From contig CAJFQY010000002.1 of the NCBI GenBank assembly GCA_904419315.1, positions 1 to 64,000 of the forward strand: a stretch of 64,000 nt of DNA, written 5' to 3'. Within the stretch, counting starts at the first letter, position 1, and the number at the start of each line of letters is the position of its first letter. The notes under the pieces are model-generated. The model saw nothing but the letters and a program-made list of their open reading frames with translations. It was not told the DNA's origin and did not search any database. Below are positions 26,651 to 35,947 of this stretch, piece after piece. Both the position numbers and the translations under genes were made by a program. This stretch comes from Zongyangia gallinarum. Lineage in GTDB: Bacteria > Bacillota > Clostridia > Oscillospirales > Ruminococcaceae.

Positions 26651-29590
26651 ATGGGTTTTACAGTGGGGGTGGACGTTGGTTCCACCACAGTCAAAGTCGT
26701 GGTTTACGATGGCGAAAAACTAAAATTTAAGCACTATGAACGGCATCTTTCCCAAGTGCGTCAGAAGACAGCGGAAATTTTGGAACAAGTACGCCCTTTG
26801 CTGGAAGGACATGAATTTAAAGCGGCGATTTCTGGGTCTGCTGGTTTGGGATTATCCAAGGCCGCAGGCGTGGACTTTGTCCAGGAAGTTTTTGCTACCG
26901 GGGAGGCCGTAAAAAAATATGCATCGGACACCGATGTAGTCATCGAGCTTGGGGGAGAGGACGCCAAGATTATCTTTTTCACCGGCGGAATGGAGGAACG
27001 GATGAATGGCACCTGTGCAGGAGGGACTGGTGCGTTTATCGATCAGATGGCATCCCTGCTTGCCGTGACTCCGGATGAGTTGGACAAACTCAGCGAGAAT
27101 TATGAGAAAATTTATCCCATTGCGTCCCGGTGCGGTGTTTTTGCTAAAAGTGACATTCAGCCTCTTCTCAACCAGGGGGCCCGGAAGGAAGACATTGCTG
27201 TGAGCATCTTCCAGGCGGTAGTAGATCAGACAATTACAGGTCTTGCCCAGGGGCGGCAAATTAAGGGCAAGGTCCTCTTTTTGGGAGGACCCCTCTACTT
27301 TTTAAAGGGGCTTCAAAAACGCTTTAAAGAGACACTGAAGCTCTCAGATGAAAACGCCGTATTCCCTGATCTGGGTCCGTATGCTGTTGCCATCGGCACC
27401 TCAATTTTTGCGCAGAAACAGGAAAAGCTTTATACATACGATGATTTCATTACCCGGATTACCCAGGCCTCTGATGATGCAGATAGGACAGAACATCTGG
27501 AACCGCTGTTTAAGAACAAAGCGGAGTATGCAGAATTCCGTGCGCGCCATGCCAAGGCCACGGTAGAGCGGCGGGATATTGCTGGTTATGACGGCGGGGC
27601 TTATCTGGGCATCGATTGTGGCAGTACCACAACCAAGGTGGTTCTTCTTTCCGAAGATGATCAAATCCTCTATGAATACTATAGCTCCAACCAGGGCAAC
27701 CCTGTCAGTATTGTCAAGGAGCAGCTGGAAAAGATTTATCAGCTGTGCGGGGACCATATTGTCATCAAAGGCAGCGCTGTTACAGGATATGGAGAAGACC
27801 TTATCAAAAATGCGTTTAATGTTGATGCCGGCTTGGTGGAGACCATGGCCCATCTCCGTGCGGCGCGGTTTTTTAGTCCCAATGTGGATTTTATCCTAGA
27901 CATCGGGGGACAGGATATCAAGTGTTTTAAGGTGAAAAACAACTGCATTGATTCCATCATGCTCAACGAGGCATGCTCTTCTGGATGCGGATCCTTTATC
28001 GAGACCTTTGCCAAATCAATGGGATATGACATTGCCACCTTTGCAAAACTGGGACTGTTTTCACAATATCCTGTGGATTTAGGCTCTCGATGCACTGTGT
28101 TTATGAATTCATCGGTCAAACAGGCCCAAAAGGATGGGGCGACGGTAGAGGATATTTCCGCAGGACTCTCTATGAGCGTGGTGAAAAACGCCATTTATAA
28201 GGTAATCCGTGCCCGTAGTGCCGATGAATTGGGCAAAGAACTAGTGGTACAGGGTGGTACCTTCTTAAATGACGGTGTTTTGCGCAGCTTTGAAAAGGAG
28301 CTGGGGCACAATGTCATCCGCCCTGAGATTGCAGGGCTCATGGGCGCCTTTGGAGCGGCCCTTTTTGCAAAGAGTCTGCATAAAGATGTGTCCTCTATGC
28401 TCAAACCTGGGGATCTTCGCCATTTTGAACATACTGCGCGAGGGACGATCTGTCAGGGATGTACCAACAAATGCAATTTGACCATTAATACCTTTAGTGG
28501 CGGCCGCCGCTTTATTTCTGGTAACCGCTGTGAAAGGCCGTTGGGCCAAAAGGCGGCTCAAAAGCTGCCTAACCTGTTTGAATATAAGCTTGAGCGAATA
28601 AAAGCCCTTCAGTCGCCCAAGGGGACCAGAGGGAAAATCGGTCTTCCCCTGGGGCTCAACATGATTGAGAACATCCCGTTCTGGTTTACTTTCTTTACGG
28701 AGTTGGGGTTTGAGGTGGTATTGTCGGATATCTCCTCTCGGCAATTGTATCTGTCGGGACAGTATTCCATCCCCTCTGATACAGCCTGTTATCCCGCAAA
28801 GCTGATGCATGGGCATATGGAAAACCTTATTTCCAAAGGGGTGGATATGATTTTCTATCCCTGCATGAGCTACAATTTTGATGAAAAAACGTCGGATAAT
28901 CATTTTAACTGCCCTGTGGTTGCCTATTATCCTGAGTTGCTTTATGGCAACATGGAAAAGCTTCACCATATCAAGTTCTTGTTCCCGTATCTGGGGCTTC
29001 ATAATCGTACCTATTTTAACCGTTCCATTCACAAGTTTATCAATAAGGAAATTTGTGTGATTCCTTACGGGGAGATTCGTCGGGCATCGGGGTTGGCCTA
29101 CAAAGCTTATGCCAAATGGCAGGAGGATGTGCGGGCACAAGGAAAGAAGGCTTTGCAATACGCGAAGGATCATCGTCTCAAGACGATTGTATTGGCAGGG
29201 CGCCCTTACCATATTGATCCAGAGATCAACCACGGTATTGACCGTCTGATCAGTTCCTTTGGTATTGTAGTGGTCAGCGAAGATGCGGTCGCCCATTTGG
29301 TAGAGCCGCAAAAGGTCCATGTTCTCAACCAGTGGACCTATCATGCAAGGCTTTACAACAGTGCGAAATATGTTACCACCCAGAAAGATATGGAACTGAT
29401 TCAACTGGTGAGCTTTGGATGTGGTATTGATGCGATTACCACCGATGAAGTCCGTGCGATTCTTGAATCAGGCGGAAAAATGTATACACAGCTGAAAATC
29501 GATGAAATCAATAACCTTGGCGCGGTGAAAATCCGCATCCGCAGTTTGCTGGAGGCCATGGACGAAAGGAGCAGAATGGAAAATGAGTAA
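26651..29590 (+). CDS. Acyl-CoA dehydratase activase-related protein, N-terminal part (two ASKHA ATPase domains + DUF2229)
   Basis: The protein has 979 residues. Two BadF/HgdC-type ATPase domains stand in tandem, the first beginning FTVGVDVGSTTVKVVVYD and the second (~residue 315) YLGIDCGSTTTKVVLL. The second keeps the cysteine-bearing loops EACSSGCGSF and GSRCTVFMNS that in HgdC-type activators hold a shared [4Fe-4S] cluster. The C-terminal third is DUF2229-like with a CxxCxxxC (CQGCTNKCN, ~residue 605). HgdC activators drive one electron into 2-hydroxyacyl-CoA dehydratases at the cost of ATP; the substrate of these large relatives is unknown. The ATG at 26651 follows AGGCGGAG. The frame overlaps the next gene by 8 bp, and elsewhere the two halves form one ~1,400-residue chain. 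Confidence 0.85.
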   Translation: MGFTVGVDVGSTTVKVVVYDGEKLKFKHYERHLSQVRQKTAEILEQVRPLLEGHEFKAAISGSAGLGLSKAAGVDFVQEVFATGEAVKKYASDTDVVIELGGEDAKIIFFTGGMEERMNGTCAGGTGAFIDQMASLLAVTPDELDKLSENYEKIYPIASRCGVFAKSDIQPLLNQGARKEDIAVSIFQAVVDQTITGLAQGRQIKGKVLFLGGPLYFLKGLQKRFKETLKLSDENAVFPDLGPYAVAIGTSIFAQKQEKLYTYDDFITRITQASDDADRTEHLEPLFKNKAEYAEFRARHAKATVERRDIAGYDGGAYLGIDCGSTTTKVVLLSEDDQILYEYYSSNQGNPVSIVKEQLEKIYQLCGDHIVIKGSAVTGYGEDLIKNAFNVDAGLVETMAHLRAARFFSPNVDFILDIGGQDIKCFKVKNNCIDSIMLNEACSSGCGSFIETFAKSMGYDIATFAKLGLFSQYPVDLGSRCTVFMNSSVKQAQKDGATVEDISAGLSMSVVKNAIYKVIRARSADELGKELVVQGGTFLNDGVLRSFEKELGHNVIRPEIAGLMGAFGAALFAKSLHKDVSSMLKPGDLRHFEHTARGTICQGCTNKCNLTINTFSGGRRFISGNRCERPLGQKAAQKLPNLFEYKLERIKALQSPKGTRGKIGLPLGLNMIENIPFWFTFFTELGFEVVLSDISSRQLYLSGQYSIPSDTACYPAKLMHGHMENLISKGVDMIFYPCMSYNFDEKTSDNHFNCPVVAYYPELLYGNMEKLHHIKFLFPYLGLHNRTYFNRSIHKFINKEICVIPYGEIRRASGLAYKAYAKWQEDVRAQGKKALQYAKDHRLKTIVLAGRPYHIDPEINHGIDRLISSFGIVVVSEDAVAHLVEPQKVHVLNQWTYHARLYNSAKYVTTQKDMELIQLVSFGCGIDAITTDEVRAILESGGKMYTQLKIDEINNLGAVKIRIRSLLEAMDERSRMENE

Positions 29591-30914
29591 GAAACAGCAG
29601 GATACGGAACGGGTCATCTTTACTGAGGAAATGAAAAAGACCCATACCATCCTGGTGCCGAATATGTTGCCCATTCACTTCAACATGATTGCCCAAATCT
29701 TCAGGGAATACGGATATAAGATCGAGGTGCTCAGTACCTCTGGACGCAATGTAGTAGAATGTGGGCTTAAAAATGTCCACAATGATACCTGTTATCCGGC
29801 CCTCCTGGTTATCGGCCAGATGATCGATGCCCTGGAAAGCGGAAAATATGATCCAGATAAGATCGCGCTTATGATTACCCAAACAGGCGGTGGATGCCGG
29901 GCCTCCAACTATATCCATTTGTTGCGCAAGGCTTTGAAGAAAAGTGGCTATGACCATGTTCCGGTCATTTCTCTTAACTTTGCTGGCATGGAGAAAAATC
30001 CCGGCTTTAAGCTGACTCCACCCATGCTGCTCCGGCTTGTCTATGCCGTCCTCTTGGGAGACTTTCTTATGCTTCTATCCAACCAATGCAGACCCTATGA
30101 AGTGGTTGAAGGTTCCACCGATGCATTGGTAGAGGCCTGGACCAAGCGCCTATCTGTGTCCCTCCGTCAAAAAGCGAGCTATCGTCAGGTCAAAGAGTTT
30201 TATCGTCAGATTGTCCACGACTTTGGAGAACTGCTTTTGCGGGAGGGAGATAAAATCAAGGTAGGGGTGGTAGGAGAAATTTATGTTAAATTTTCTCCCC
30301 TCGGCAACAACAACCTAGAGGAATTTCTTCTCACAGAAGGGTGTGAGGTTGTTGTGCCCGGCCTGCTGGATTTTCTCAATTATTGTATTTACAATTCTAT
30401 TACAGACCATAAGCTTTATGGAACGGGGGCTATTGCGAGTTTGTTCTGCCGGGTGGCCTATCGTTATATGGTGAAAAAGCAGAAGGACATGATTGCTGTT
30501 ATCCGTGAACACGGAAAATTCCGGCCTGCTGGTTCTTTTGATCATACCAAGGAATTGGTGCAAGGTTATATCAGCCGCGGAGTCAAGATGGGAGAAGGCT
30601 GGCTTCTCACCGCGGAGATGCTGGAGCTTATTGAGCAGGGGGTTAACAATATTGTTTGTACCCAGCCTTTTGGTTGCCTGCCCAACCACATTGTAGGCAA
30701 GGGAATGATGCGGGTAATTAAAGAGCATCATCCAGAGGCGAATATTGTGGCTGTGGATTACGATCCTGGTGCCAGCCGTATTAACCAGGAAAACAGAATC
30801 AAACTGATGCTAGCTAATGCAAAGATGCAGCAGGAGGCCGCTGAAGCGGCTGATAAAACAATGTCTGTAGAGGAAAATGTGGATCAAAAAGAAGCAGTAT
30901 TTGCTCAGCTATAA
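29583..30914 (+). CDS. Acyl-CoA dehydratase activase-related protein, C-terminal part (HgdB-like)
   Basis: The 443-residue protein matches the C-terminal portion of the large clostridial activase-related proteins, which resembles a 2-hydroxyacyl-CoA dehydratase subunit. Visible pieces are HNDTCYPALLVIGQMIDAL with a candidate Fe-S cysteine, ITQTGGGCRASNY with another, and CTQPFGCLPNHIVGKGMMR near residue 360. It begins with ATGAGTAA overlapping the end of the previous gene, so reinitiation or coupling is expected. A strong terminator whose stem includes the stop codon closes the two-gene unit. Its activity is not known; by family an oxygen-sensitive Fe-S redox function in the cytosol is expected. 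Confidence 0.85.
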   Translation: MSKKQQDTERVIFTEEMKKTHTILVPNMLPIHFNMIAQIFREYGYKIEVLSTSGRNVVECGLKNVHNDTCYPALLVIGQMIDALESGKYDPDKIALMITQTGGGCRASNYIHLLRKALKKSGYDHVPVISLNFAGMEKNPGFKLTPPMLLRLVYAVLLGDFLMLLSNQCRPYEVVEGSTDALVEAWTKRLSVSLRQKASYRQVKEFYRQIVHDFGELLLREGDKIKVGVVGEIYVKFSPLGNNNLEEFLLTEGCEVVVPGLLDFLNYCIYNSITDHKLYGTGAIASLFCRVAYRYMVKKQKDMIAVIREHGKFRPAGSFDHTKELVQGYISRGVKMGEGWLLTAEMLELIEQGVNNIVCTQPFGCLPNHIVGKGMMRVIKEHHPEANIVAVDYDPGASRINQENRIKLMLANAKMQQEAAEAADKTMSVEENVDQKEAVFAQL

Positions 30915-30955
30915 GATAAAAAGCGCACCGTGAAGCGGTGCGCTTTTTATCTTAT
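30911..30955 (+). terminator. Intrinsic terminator of the activase operon
   Basis: A 20-bp perfect stem (ATAAGATAAAAAGCGCACCG and its complement) has loop TGAAG. It overlaps the stop codon. Confidence 0.93.
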
Positions 30956-31060
30956 GATTGTCAATTGTCATCATAGCTTTCCTGTGATAAAATATATAAA
31001 TTAGTGGCCATTTTGTTTAGAAATTTGTATTTTGCATATTGACTTTTTGAAGTAAAAAGA

Positions 31061-31089
31061 TTGACCAAATGATTTTATTGTGTTATTAT
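31061..31089 (+). promoter_or_regulatory. SigA-type promoter of the histidine operon
   Basis: TTGACC (31061-31066), a 17-bp spacer and TATTAT (31084-31089). The leader to hisZ is only about 35 nt, which leaves no room for a T-box or attenuator. Confidence 0.8.
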
Positions 31090-31130
31090 GCTATCATACT
31101 AAAGTATAGAGGAAAGGATGCAGCCTCCCA

Positions 31131-32342
31131 ATGAAAATATATGATAAAATTACGCCAGAGGGTACCAGAGATCTGTTGTTTGAGGAATGTCAGACCATCC
31201 GCTGGGTGACTGCACAGCTGGCGGAGGAATTTAAAAGCCGTGGCTACGGCGAGGTAATGACTCCGTCTATTGAGTTTTTTGACGTATTTGCGGCCAATTC
31301 CACCTATTTCCCTCAAGAATCCATGTATAAACTTATCGACAATAAGGGGAGAATCATTGTTCTTCGGCCGGATATGACGACGCCTATTGCGCGACTGACT
31401 GCTACCCGTATGAAAAATCAGACCTTCCCACTGCGATTTTATTATAACGGAAAGGTTCACCGGGTGACGCCCAGCCACAGCGGGCGAAGCGATGAAATTT
31501 TTCAGATGGGCGTGGAGCTTATCGGCGCCAACACCTCCCGTTCCGATCTGGAAGTGATCGCTTTGTCGGGAGAATGTTTGAGGAGGATTAATCCGGATGC
31601 TTTCCGCATTGAATTGGGCCACATCGGATTGTTCCAGGGACTGGTAAAGCAGTTGGAAGCTGATGATTACACCAAAGAGGAGATCAGAAGATATATAGAA
31701 GCAAAAAATTATGGTGCACTTAATGCTCTATTGGACAAATTCGAAGGGAATCCAGCCGCCCAGGCCCTAAAAAAATTGCCGTCTTTGTTTGGCGGCGAAG
31801 AAGTTTTTGCGCAGGCAAAGGAGCTCAGTGTAACGGAAGACTTTTCTGATATACTCGACTATCTTCGCAGTGTCTATGAAAGCTTAGGCAGGCTTGGGCT
31901 CAAGGATAAAGTCATTATCGACCTAGGCCTTGTGAACCAAGGAAATTATTATACCGGCGTAATCTTCCGGGGATATTTGGAAGGCATTGGAGAACCCCTT
32001 GTTTCCGGCGGGCGCTATGATAACCTTTTACGCGATTTTGGAGCGGATTTGGCGGCAACCGGTTTTGGCATTGACATCAATTTAGCGGTAAAATTTTTGC
32101 TAAAAAATCATGACTTTATCCGTCCAACCCAATCTAAGGCCATTGTTTTTGGCCGGGATGGCTATGAGACCAAAGCAATTGAGTATGTAAAACAATTGAT
32201 ACCCGAACTCGGACAGTGTGAGCTTTCTGTCTTTGATACGGAAGAAGAGACAAAAGCTTATGCCAGAAAAAAAGGAATTGGTAAGCTTTATATCGTAGGT
32301 GAGGATATTACCATTGTAGATATTGGAGGGGAGAAAGCATGA
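31131..32342 (+). CDS. hisZ: ATP phosphoribosyltransferase regulatory subunit HisZ
   Basis: The 403-residue paralogue of class II histidyl-tRNA synthetase partners the short form of HisG and makes it sensitive to histidine feedback. Features are the GTRDLLFEE motif 1 region near residue 12, RPDMTTPIARL near 82, and QMGVELIG near 125. The aminoacylation motifs are incomplete, as expected for HisZ rather than HisS. It is first in the operon. The ATG is preceded by AGAGGAAAGGATGCAGCCTC, a distant SD. Its stop overlaps the start of hisG (ATGA). Confidence 0.94.
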   Translation: MKIYDKITPEGTRDLLFEECQTIRWVTAQLAEEFKSRGYGEVMTPSIEFFDVFAANSTYFPQESMYKLIDNKGRIIVLRPDMTTPIARLTATRMKNQTFPLRFYYNGKVHRVTPSHSGRSDEIFQMGVELIGANTSRSDLEVIALSGECLRRINPDAFRIELGHIGLFQGLVKQLEADDYTKEEIRRYIEAKNYGALNALLDKFEGNPAAQALKKLPSLFGGEEVFAQAKELSVTEDFSDILDYLRSVYESLGRLGLKDKVIIDLGLVNQGNYYTGVIFRGYLEGIGEPLVSGGRYDNLLRDFGADLAATGFGIDINLAVKFLLKNHDFIRPTQSKAIVFGRDGYETKAIEYVKQLIPELGQCELSVFDTEEETKAYARKKGIGKLYIVGEDITIVDIGGEKA

Positions 32343-32977
32343 AACCCATGCGGATAGCGCTGACAAAGGGCAGGTTAGAAAAGGATACGGTAGCCCTCTT
32401 TGAAAAAATTGGTTTTGATTGTACCAATCTAAAAGAAAAAGGCCGGCGTCTGATCTTGGAGATTCCGGGAGAAAATATCGAAGTTGTGCTGGCGAAAGCA
32501 GCTGATGTCATCACCTATGTGGAGCATGGCGTCTGCGATATGGGAGTAGTAGGAAAGGATACCATCATGGAAAACGGTACATCTTTCTATGAAATGATGG
32601 ATCTCGGTTTCGGCAAATGTAAATTTGCTTTGGCCACTCAGAAAGGCTCTGATTTTTACGCAGGATACAATACCAAATGCATTGCAACCAAATATCCCAA
32701 GGTGGCGCGGAGCTACTTTGAAGGGAAAAGCATGGATGTAGATGTAGTGAAAATCGAGGGATCGGTTGAATTGGCGCCGTTGCTGGGATTGGCAGATGGC
32801 ATTGTGGATATTGTAGAAACTGGAACAACCCTCAAGGAAAACGGTCTGGAAGTGAGCGAGTTTATCTGTGATATTTCGGCCCGTGTGATTGTGAATATTG
32901 CGAGCCTTAAGTTACGTAAACAGGAAATCGAGGGCCTTTTAGAAAAAATTGCCAAAGTGAAGGAGGAGAAAAAATGA
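32339..32977 (+). CDS. hisG: ATP phosphoribosyltransferase HisG (short form)
   Basis: HisG joins ATP and PRPP, the first step of histidine synthesis. At 212 residues it is the short, catalytic-only form that needs HisZ, which is encoded directly upstream with a 4-bp overlap. The family start MRIALTKGRLEKDT is at residues 4-17, and the phosphate-binding GIVDIVETGTTLKENGL near 157-173. The SD GGAGGGGAG lies just before the ATG. Confidence 0.97.
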   Translation: MKPMRIALTKGRLEKDTVALFEKIGFDCTNLKEKGRRLILEIPGENIEVVLAKAADVITYVEHGVCDMGVVGKDTIMENGTSFYEMMDLGFGKCKFALATQKGSDFYAGYNTKCIATKYPKVARSYFEGKSMDVDVVKIEGSVELAPLLGLADGIVDIVETGTTLKENGLEVSEFICDISARVIVNIASLKLRKQEIEGLLEKIAKVKEEKK

Positions 32978-34257
32978 TCCAGGTAGTGAAAGCGGATGGA
33001 GTCCAGGAAAGGGCATTACTCTCCCAACTGAAAAACCGCAGCGAAGAGGTGGATCGGAAGGTAACCGTGGCAGTGACTGAGATTATTGATGCAGTCAGGG
33101 CCAAGGGTGATGAGGCGGTTCGGGATTACACCCTAAAATTTGATGGCAAGTGCCCAGAACAGTTTGAAATTTCCAAAGCGGATATGCAGCGGGCGTTGGA
33201 TGAAGCGGATCCAGAATTTGTTGCTTCACTTCAGCGTGCAAAAGAGAATATAGAAGACTTTCACAGACGGCAAAAACACCAAAGCTTTATCGATGCAAAG
33301 GCAAACGGTGTGATTTTAGGCCAAAGGATTCGTGGCCTGCACCGGGTGGGCCTCTATGTGCCTGGGGGGACAGCGGCTTATCCCTCATCGGTTTTGATGA
33401 ATGCTATTCCCGCCAAAGTGGCAGGGGTCAAGGAAATTGTGATGATAACTCCGCCGCTGAAAACCGGTGGCGCCAATCCAGACATTTTAGTGGCGGCGGC
33501 CATTGCTGGTGTTGACAGGGTATTCCTGGCGGGCGGAGCACAGGCTGTGGCAGCTTTGGCCTATGGCACTGAGAGCATTCCACGTGTGGATAAGATTGTA
33601 GGTCCTGGGAATATTTATGTAGCCACAGCCAAACGGCTTCTCTATGGAACTGTGGACATCGACATGGTAGCGGGTCCCAGTGAAATTCTGATTATGGCGG
33701 ATGAAAATGCGCCAGCGCCTTTTGTGGCGGCGGATTTGATGAGCCAGGCCGAGCATGATGTATTGGCCTCCGCCATATTGCTGACCACCAGCGAGAGACT
33801 AGCACAGCAGGTAGTAGAGGAAGTGAAGAGCCAGTCGGAATCTCTCTCTAGAAAAGAGATTATTGCTCAATCTTTGCAGGATTTTGGAGCTATTATCATC
33901 TGCAAGGATAACGATCAAATGGTGGAATACGCCAATGAGATTGCACCAGAACACCTGGAAGTAATGATGGAAAATCCTTTGGAATATTTAGGCCGGCTAG
34001 ACAACGCAGGTTCTGTATTCTTAGGCAATTATTCTCCAGAGCCTTTGGGAGATTACTTTGCAGGCCCCAACCATGTTCTGCCCACCAGTGGGACTGCTCG
34101 GTTCTTCTCTCCGCTTTCTGTGGATAGCTTTATTAAAAAGTCAAGTTATATTTATTATACAGAAGCTGAGCTGCGCAAGGCTAAGGATGATATCATGCGC
34201 ATTGCAAATAGAGAAGGGCTGACGGCCCATGCCAATTCCATCAAGGTGCGTTTCTGA
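32974..34257 (+). CDS. hisD: Histidinol dehydrogenase HisD
   Basis: HisD is a zinc enzyme that oxidises histidinol to histidine in two NAD+-dependent steps, the last of the pathway. The 427 residues match the family. Motifs are GLHRVGLYVPGGTAAYPSSV (~residue 120), IVGPGNIYVATAK (~208), the HisD signature region DMVAGPSEILIMADE (~230), AEHDVLASAIL with zinc ligands (~258), and NHVLPTSGTARF (~367). The start ATG overlaps the hisG stop (ATGA), with AAGGAGG upstream. Confidence 0.97.
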   Translation: MIQVVKADGVQERALLSQLKNRSEEVDRKVTVAVTEIIDAVRAKGDEAVRDYTLKFDGKCPEQFEISKADMQRALDEADPEFVASLQRAKENIEDFHRRQKHQSFIDAKANGVILGQRIRGLHRVGLYVPGGTAAYPSSVLMNAIPAKVAGVKEIVMITPPLKTGGANPDILVAAAIAGVDRVFLAGGAQAVAALAYGTESIPRVDKIVGPGNIYVATAKRLLYGTVDIDMVAGPSEILIMADENAPAPFVAADLMSQAEHDVLASAILLTTSERLAQQVVEEVKSQSESLSRKEIIAQSLQDFGAIIICKDNDQMVEYANEIAPEHLEVMMENPLEYLGRLDNAGSVFLGNYSPEPLGDYFAGPNHVLPTSGTARFFSPLSVDSFIKKSSYIYYTEAELRKAKDDIMRIANREGLTAHANSIKVRF

Positions 34258-34283
34258 GTAAATTTGCGGAAAGGTGAATCATC

Positions 34284-35345
34284 ATGTCTTATTCACTGAA
34301 TGAAAAGCTGCGGGATTTAGTTCCCTATGACCCAATTAGTGGAAATTTCGAAATCCGGCTAGATGCCAATGAAAGCTTTTTTCAGGTAGATGAAGAGATT
34401 TTAGCGGCTTTTAAAGAAAGCCTCTCTCAGGTACAGTTTAATCGTTATCCAGATCCATATGCCAGACGTCTCAATGAAAGCTTCGCCAGCTTTTATGGGA
34501 TTGATCCCGCTTATGTGACGGCAGGAAATGGTTCGGATGAGCTCATCGGCGTCATCACCTCGTCCTTTTTGGAAAAGGGAGATACCGTTGTGACATTTGC
34601 ACCGGATTTTTCAATGTATCGGTTTTATGCAAGCATCTATGAGGCGAAAAATATTGATGTCTCTAAGGAAAAGAGCCTTGCCATCGATGTGGATAAGGCC
34701 ATTGCGCGGATCCGGGAAGAGAAAGCAAAGATGGTGATCTTTTCTAACCCATGCAATCCGACGTCCTTGGGTCTTAACAGGGAACAGGTACGCCGCCTTA
34801 TTGCTTCGGTTGATGCACTGGTGGTGGTAGATGAAGCCTATATGGACTTTTGGGATCAATCCATTTTACAGGAAGTCCACCAGTATGATAATGTGATTGT
34901 CCTGCGCACCTGTTCTAAGACTATAGGAATGGCCGCTCTGCGCCTGGGATTTGCTGTGGCCAACCCCACCATTACAAGAGCGCTCCGGGCTGTGAAATCT
35001 CCCTATAATGTCAATACTATTTCCCAGGAAATGGGAACAATTATATTTTCCTATCCAGAAAAAATTCACGAAAGAACCAAAGCCATTATTGCTGCGAAAG
35101 ATGAGTTGGAGAACGCAGTTCGAAAACTATCCACCCAAAGGCAGCAGATCCAGGAAATCTATCACAGTTGTACCAATTTTGTATTTGTAAAATTCAAAGA
35201 CAGCCAAAAGGTATTTGAACGTCTTTTATCCATGTCCATTGCGGTACGGCATATGGGAGACTACCTTCGCTTGACGGCAGGAAATAGGGAAGAAAATCAG
35301 CGGCTGATAACTTGTTTGGATCAAATTCTCAGTGAGGAGGGGTAA
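34284..35345 (+). CDS. hisC: Histidinol-phosphate aminotransferase HisC
   Basis: This 353-residue class I/II PLP-dependent aminotransferase converts imidazole acetol-phosphate and glutamate to histidinol-phosphate. It shows LDANESFF at the substrate end, AGNGSDELIGVI, FSNPCNPTSLGLNRE (PLP contact), VVDEAYMDF (Asp contacting the PLP ring) and the Schiff-base Lys in LRTCSKTIGMAALRLGF. The fusion or pairing of HisB phosphatase activity seen in enterobacteria is absent here. Confidence 0.94.
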   Translation: MSYSLNEKLRDLVPYDPISGNFEIRLDANESFFQVDEEILAAFKESLSQVQFNRYPDPYARRLNESFASFYGIDPAYVTAGNGSDELIGVITSSFLEKGDTVVTFAPDFSMYRFYASIYEAKNIDVSKEKSLAIDVDKAIARIREEKAKMVIFSNPCNPTSLGLNREQVRRLIASVDALVVVDEAYMDFWDQSILQEVHQYDNVIVLRTCSKTIGMAALRLGFAVANPTITRALRAVKSPYNVNTISQEMGTIIFSYPEKIHERTKAIIAAKDELENAVRKLSTQRQQIQEIYHSCTNFVFVKFKDSQKVFERLLSMSIAVRHMGDYLRLTAGNREENQRLITCLDQILSEEG

Positions 35346-35347
35346 AC

Positions 35348-35932
35348 ATGCGCATTGGAAAACAGGAGAGGCGTACTAGGGAAACCGAGATTTGTGTCAC
35401 CATTGATCTAGATGGTTCAGGAAAAGCAAAAATTGCAACGGGGGTCGGATTTCTTGACCATATGTTGAATTCTTTTGCCGTTCATGGACGATTTGACCTG
35501 GAAGTCGTGGTGGAGAAATCAGATTTGGAGATAGATTGCCATCACACGGTTGAGGATACCGGCATTGTTCTAGGCAAGGCAATTGGGGAGGCATTGGGAG
35601 ATAAGGCGGGAATTGCCCGTTTTGGAAGTTTTTATATTCCCATGGATGAAGCCCTCAGTTTTGCCGCTGTAGATATTAGCGGCCGTCCTTTTTTGGTATA
35701 TGACAATGTCCACAAAAATGAAATGATCGGCAATTATGAAACCGATATGACTGAGGAGTTTTTCCGGGCGGTGGCCTTTAACGCGGGGATGACACTGCAC
35801 CTGAAGTCCTTATATGGTACCAATGACCATCATCGGATCGAAGCCATGTTTAAAGCTTTTGCCTATGCGATGGCCATGGCAGTAAAAAAGCTGGATACGG
35901 ATGCGCCTGTTTCGACCAAAGGCGTGCTATAA
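35348..35932 (+). CDS. hisB: Imidazoleglycerol-phosphate dehydratase HisB
   Basis: The 194-residue Mn-dependent dehydratase gives imidazole acetol-phosphate. Conserved metal motifs are GFLDHMLNSFAVHGRFDL (residues ~35-52), DCHHTVEDTGI (~62-72) and GTNDHHRIEAMFKAFA (~156-171). It is the monofunctional dehydratase form with no phosphatase domain. The ATG lies 3 bp after the hisC stop with GAGGAGGGG as SD, so coupling is likely. Confidence 0.97.
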   Translation: MRIGKQERRTRETEICVTIDLDGSGKAKIATGVGFLDHMLNSFAVHGRFDLEVVVEKSDLEIDCHHTVEDTGIVLGKAIGEALGDKAGIARFGSFYIPMDEALSFAAVDISGRPFLVYDNVHKNEMIGNYETDMTEEFFRAVAFNAGMTLHLKSLYGTNDHHRIEAMFKAFAYAMAMAVKKLDTDAPVSTKGVL

Positions 35933-35947
35933 AAGGGAGGGGACCTG

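Noticed and set aside
28265..29404. 379-codon antisense frame
   Set aside because: It is opposite the activase-related gene; it shows no SD and no recognisable motif.
30956..31130. T-box or attenuator leader for the histidine operon
   Set aside because: The promoter leaves only about 35 nt of leader; no T-box sequence or His-codon leader peptide was seen.
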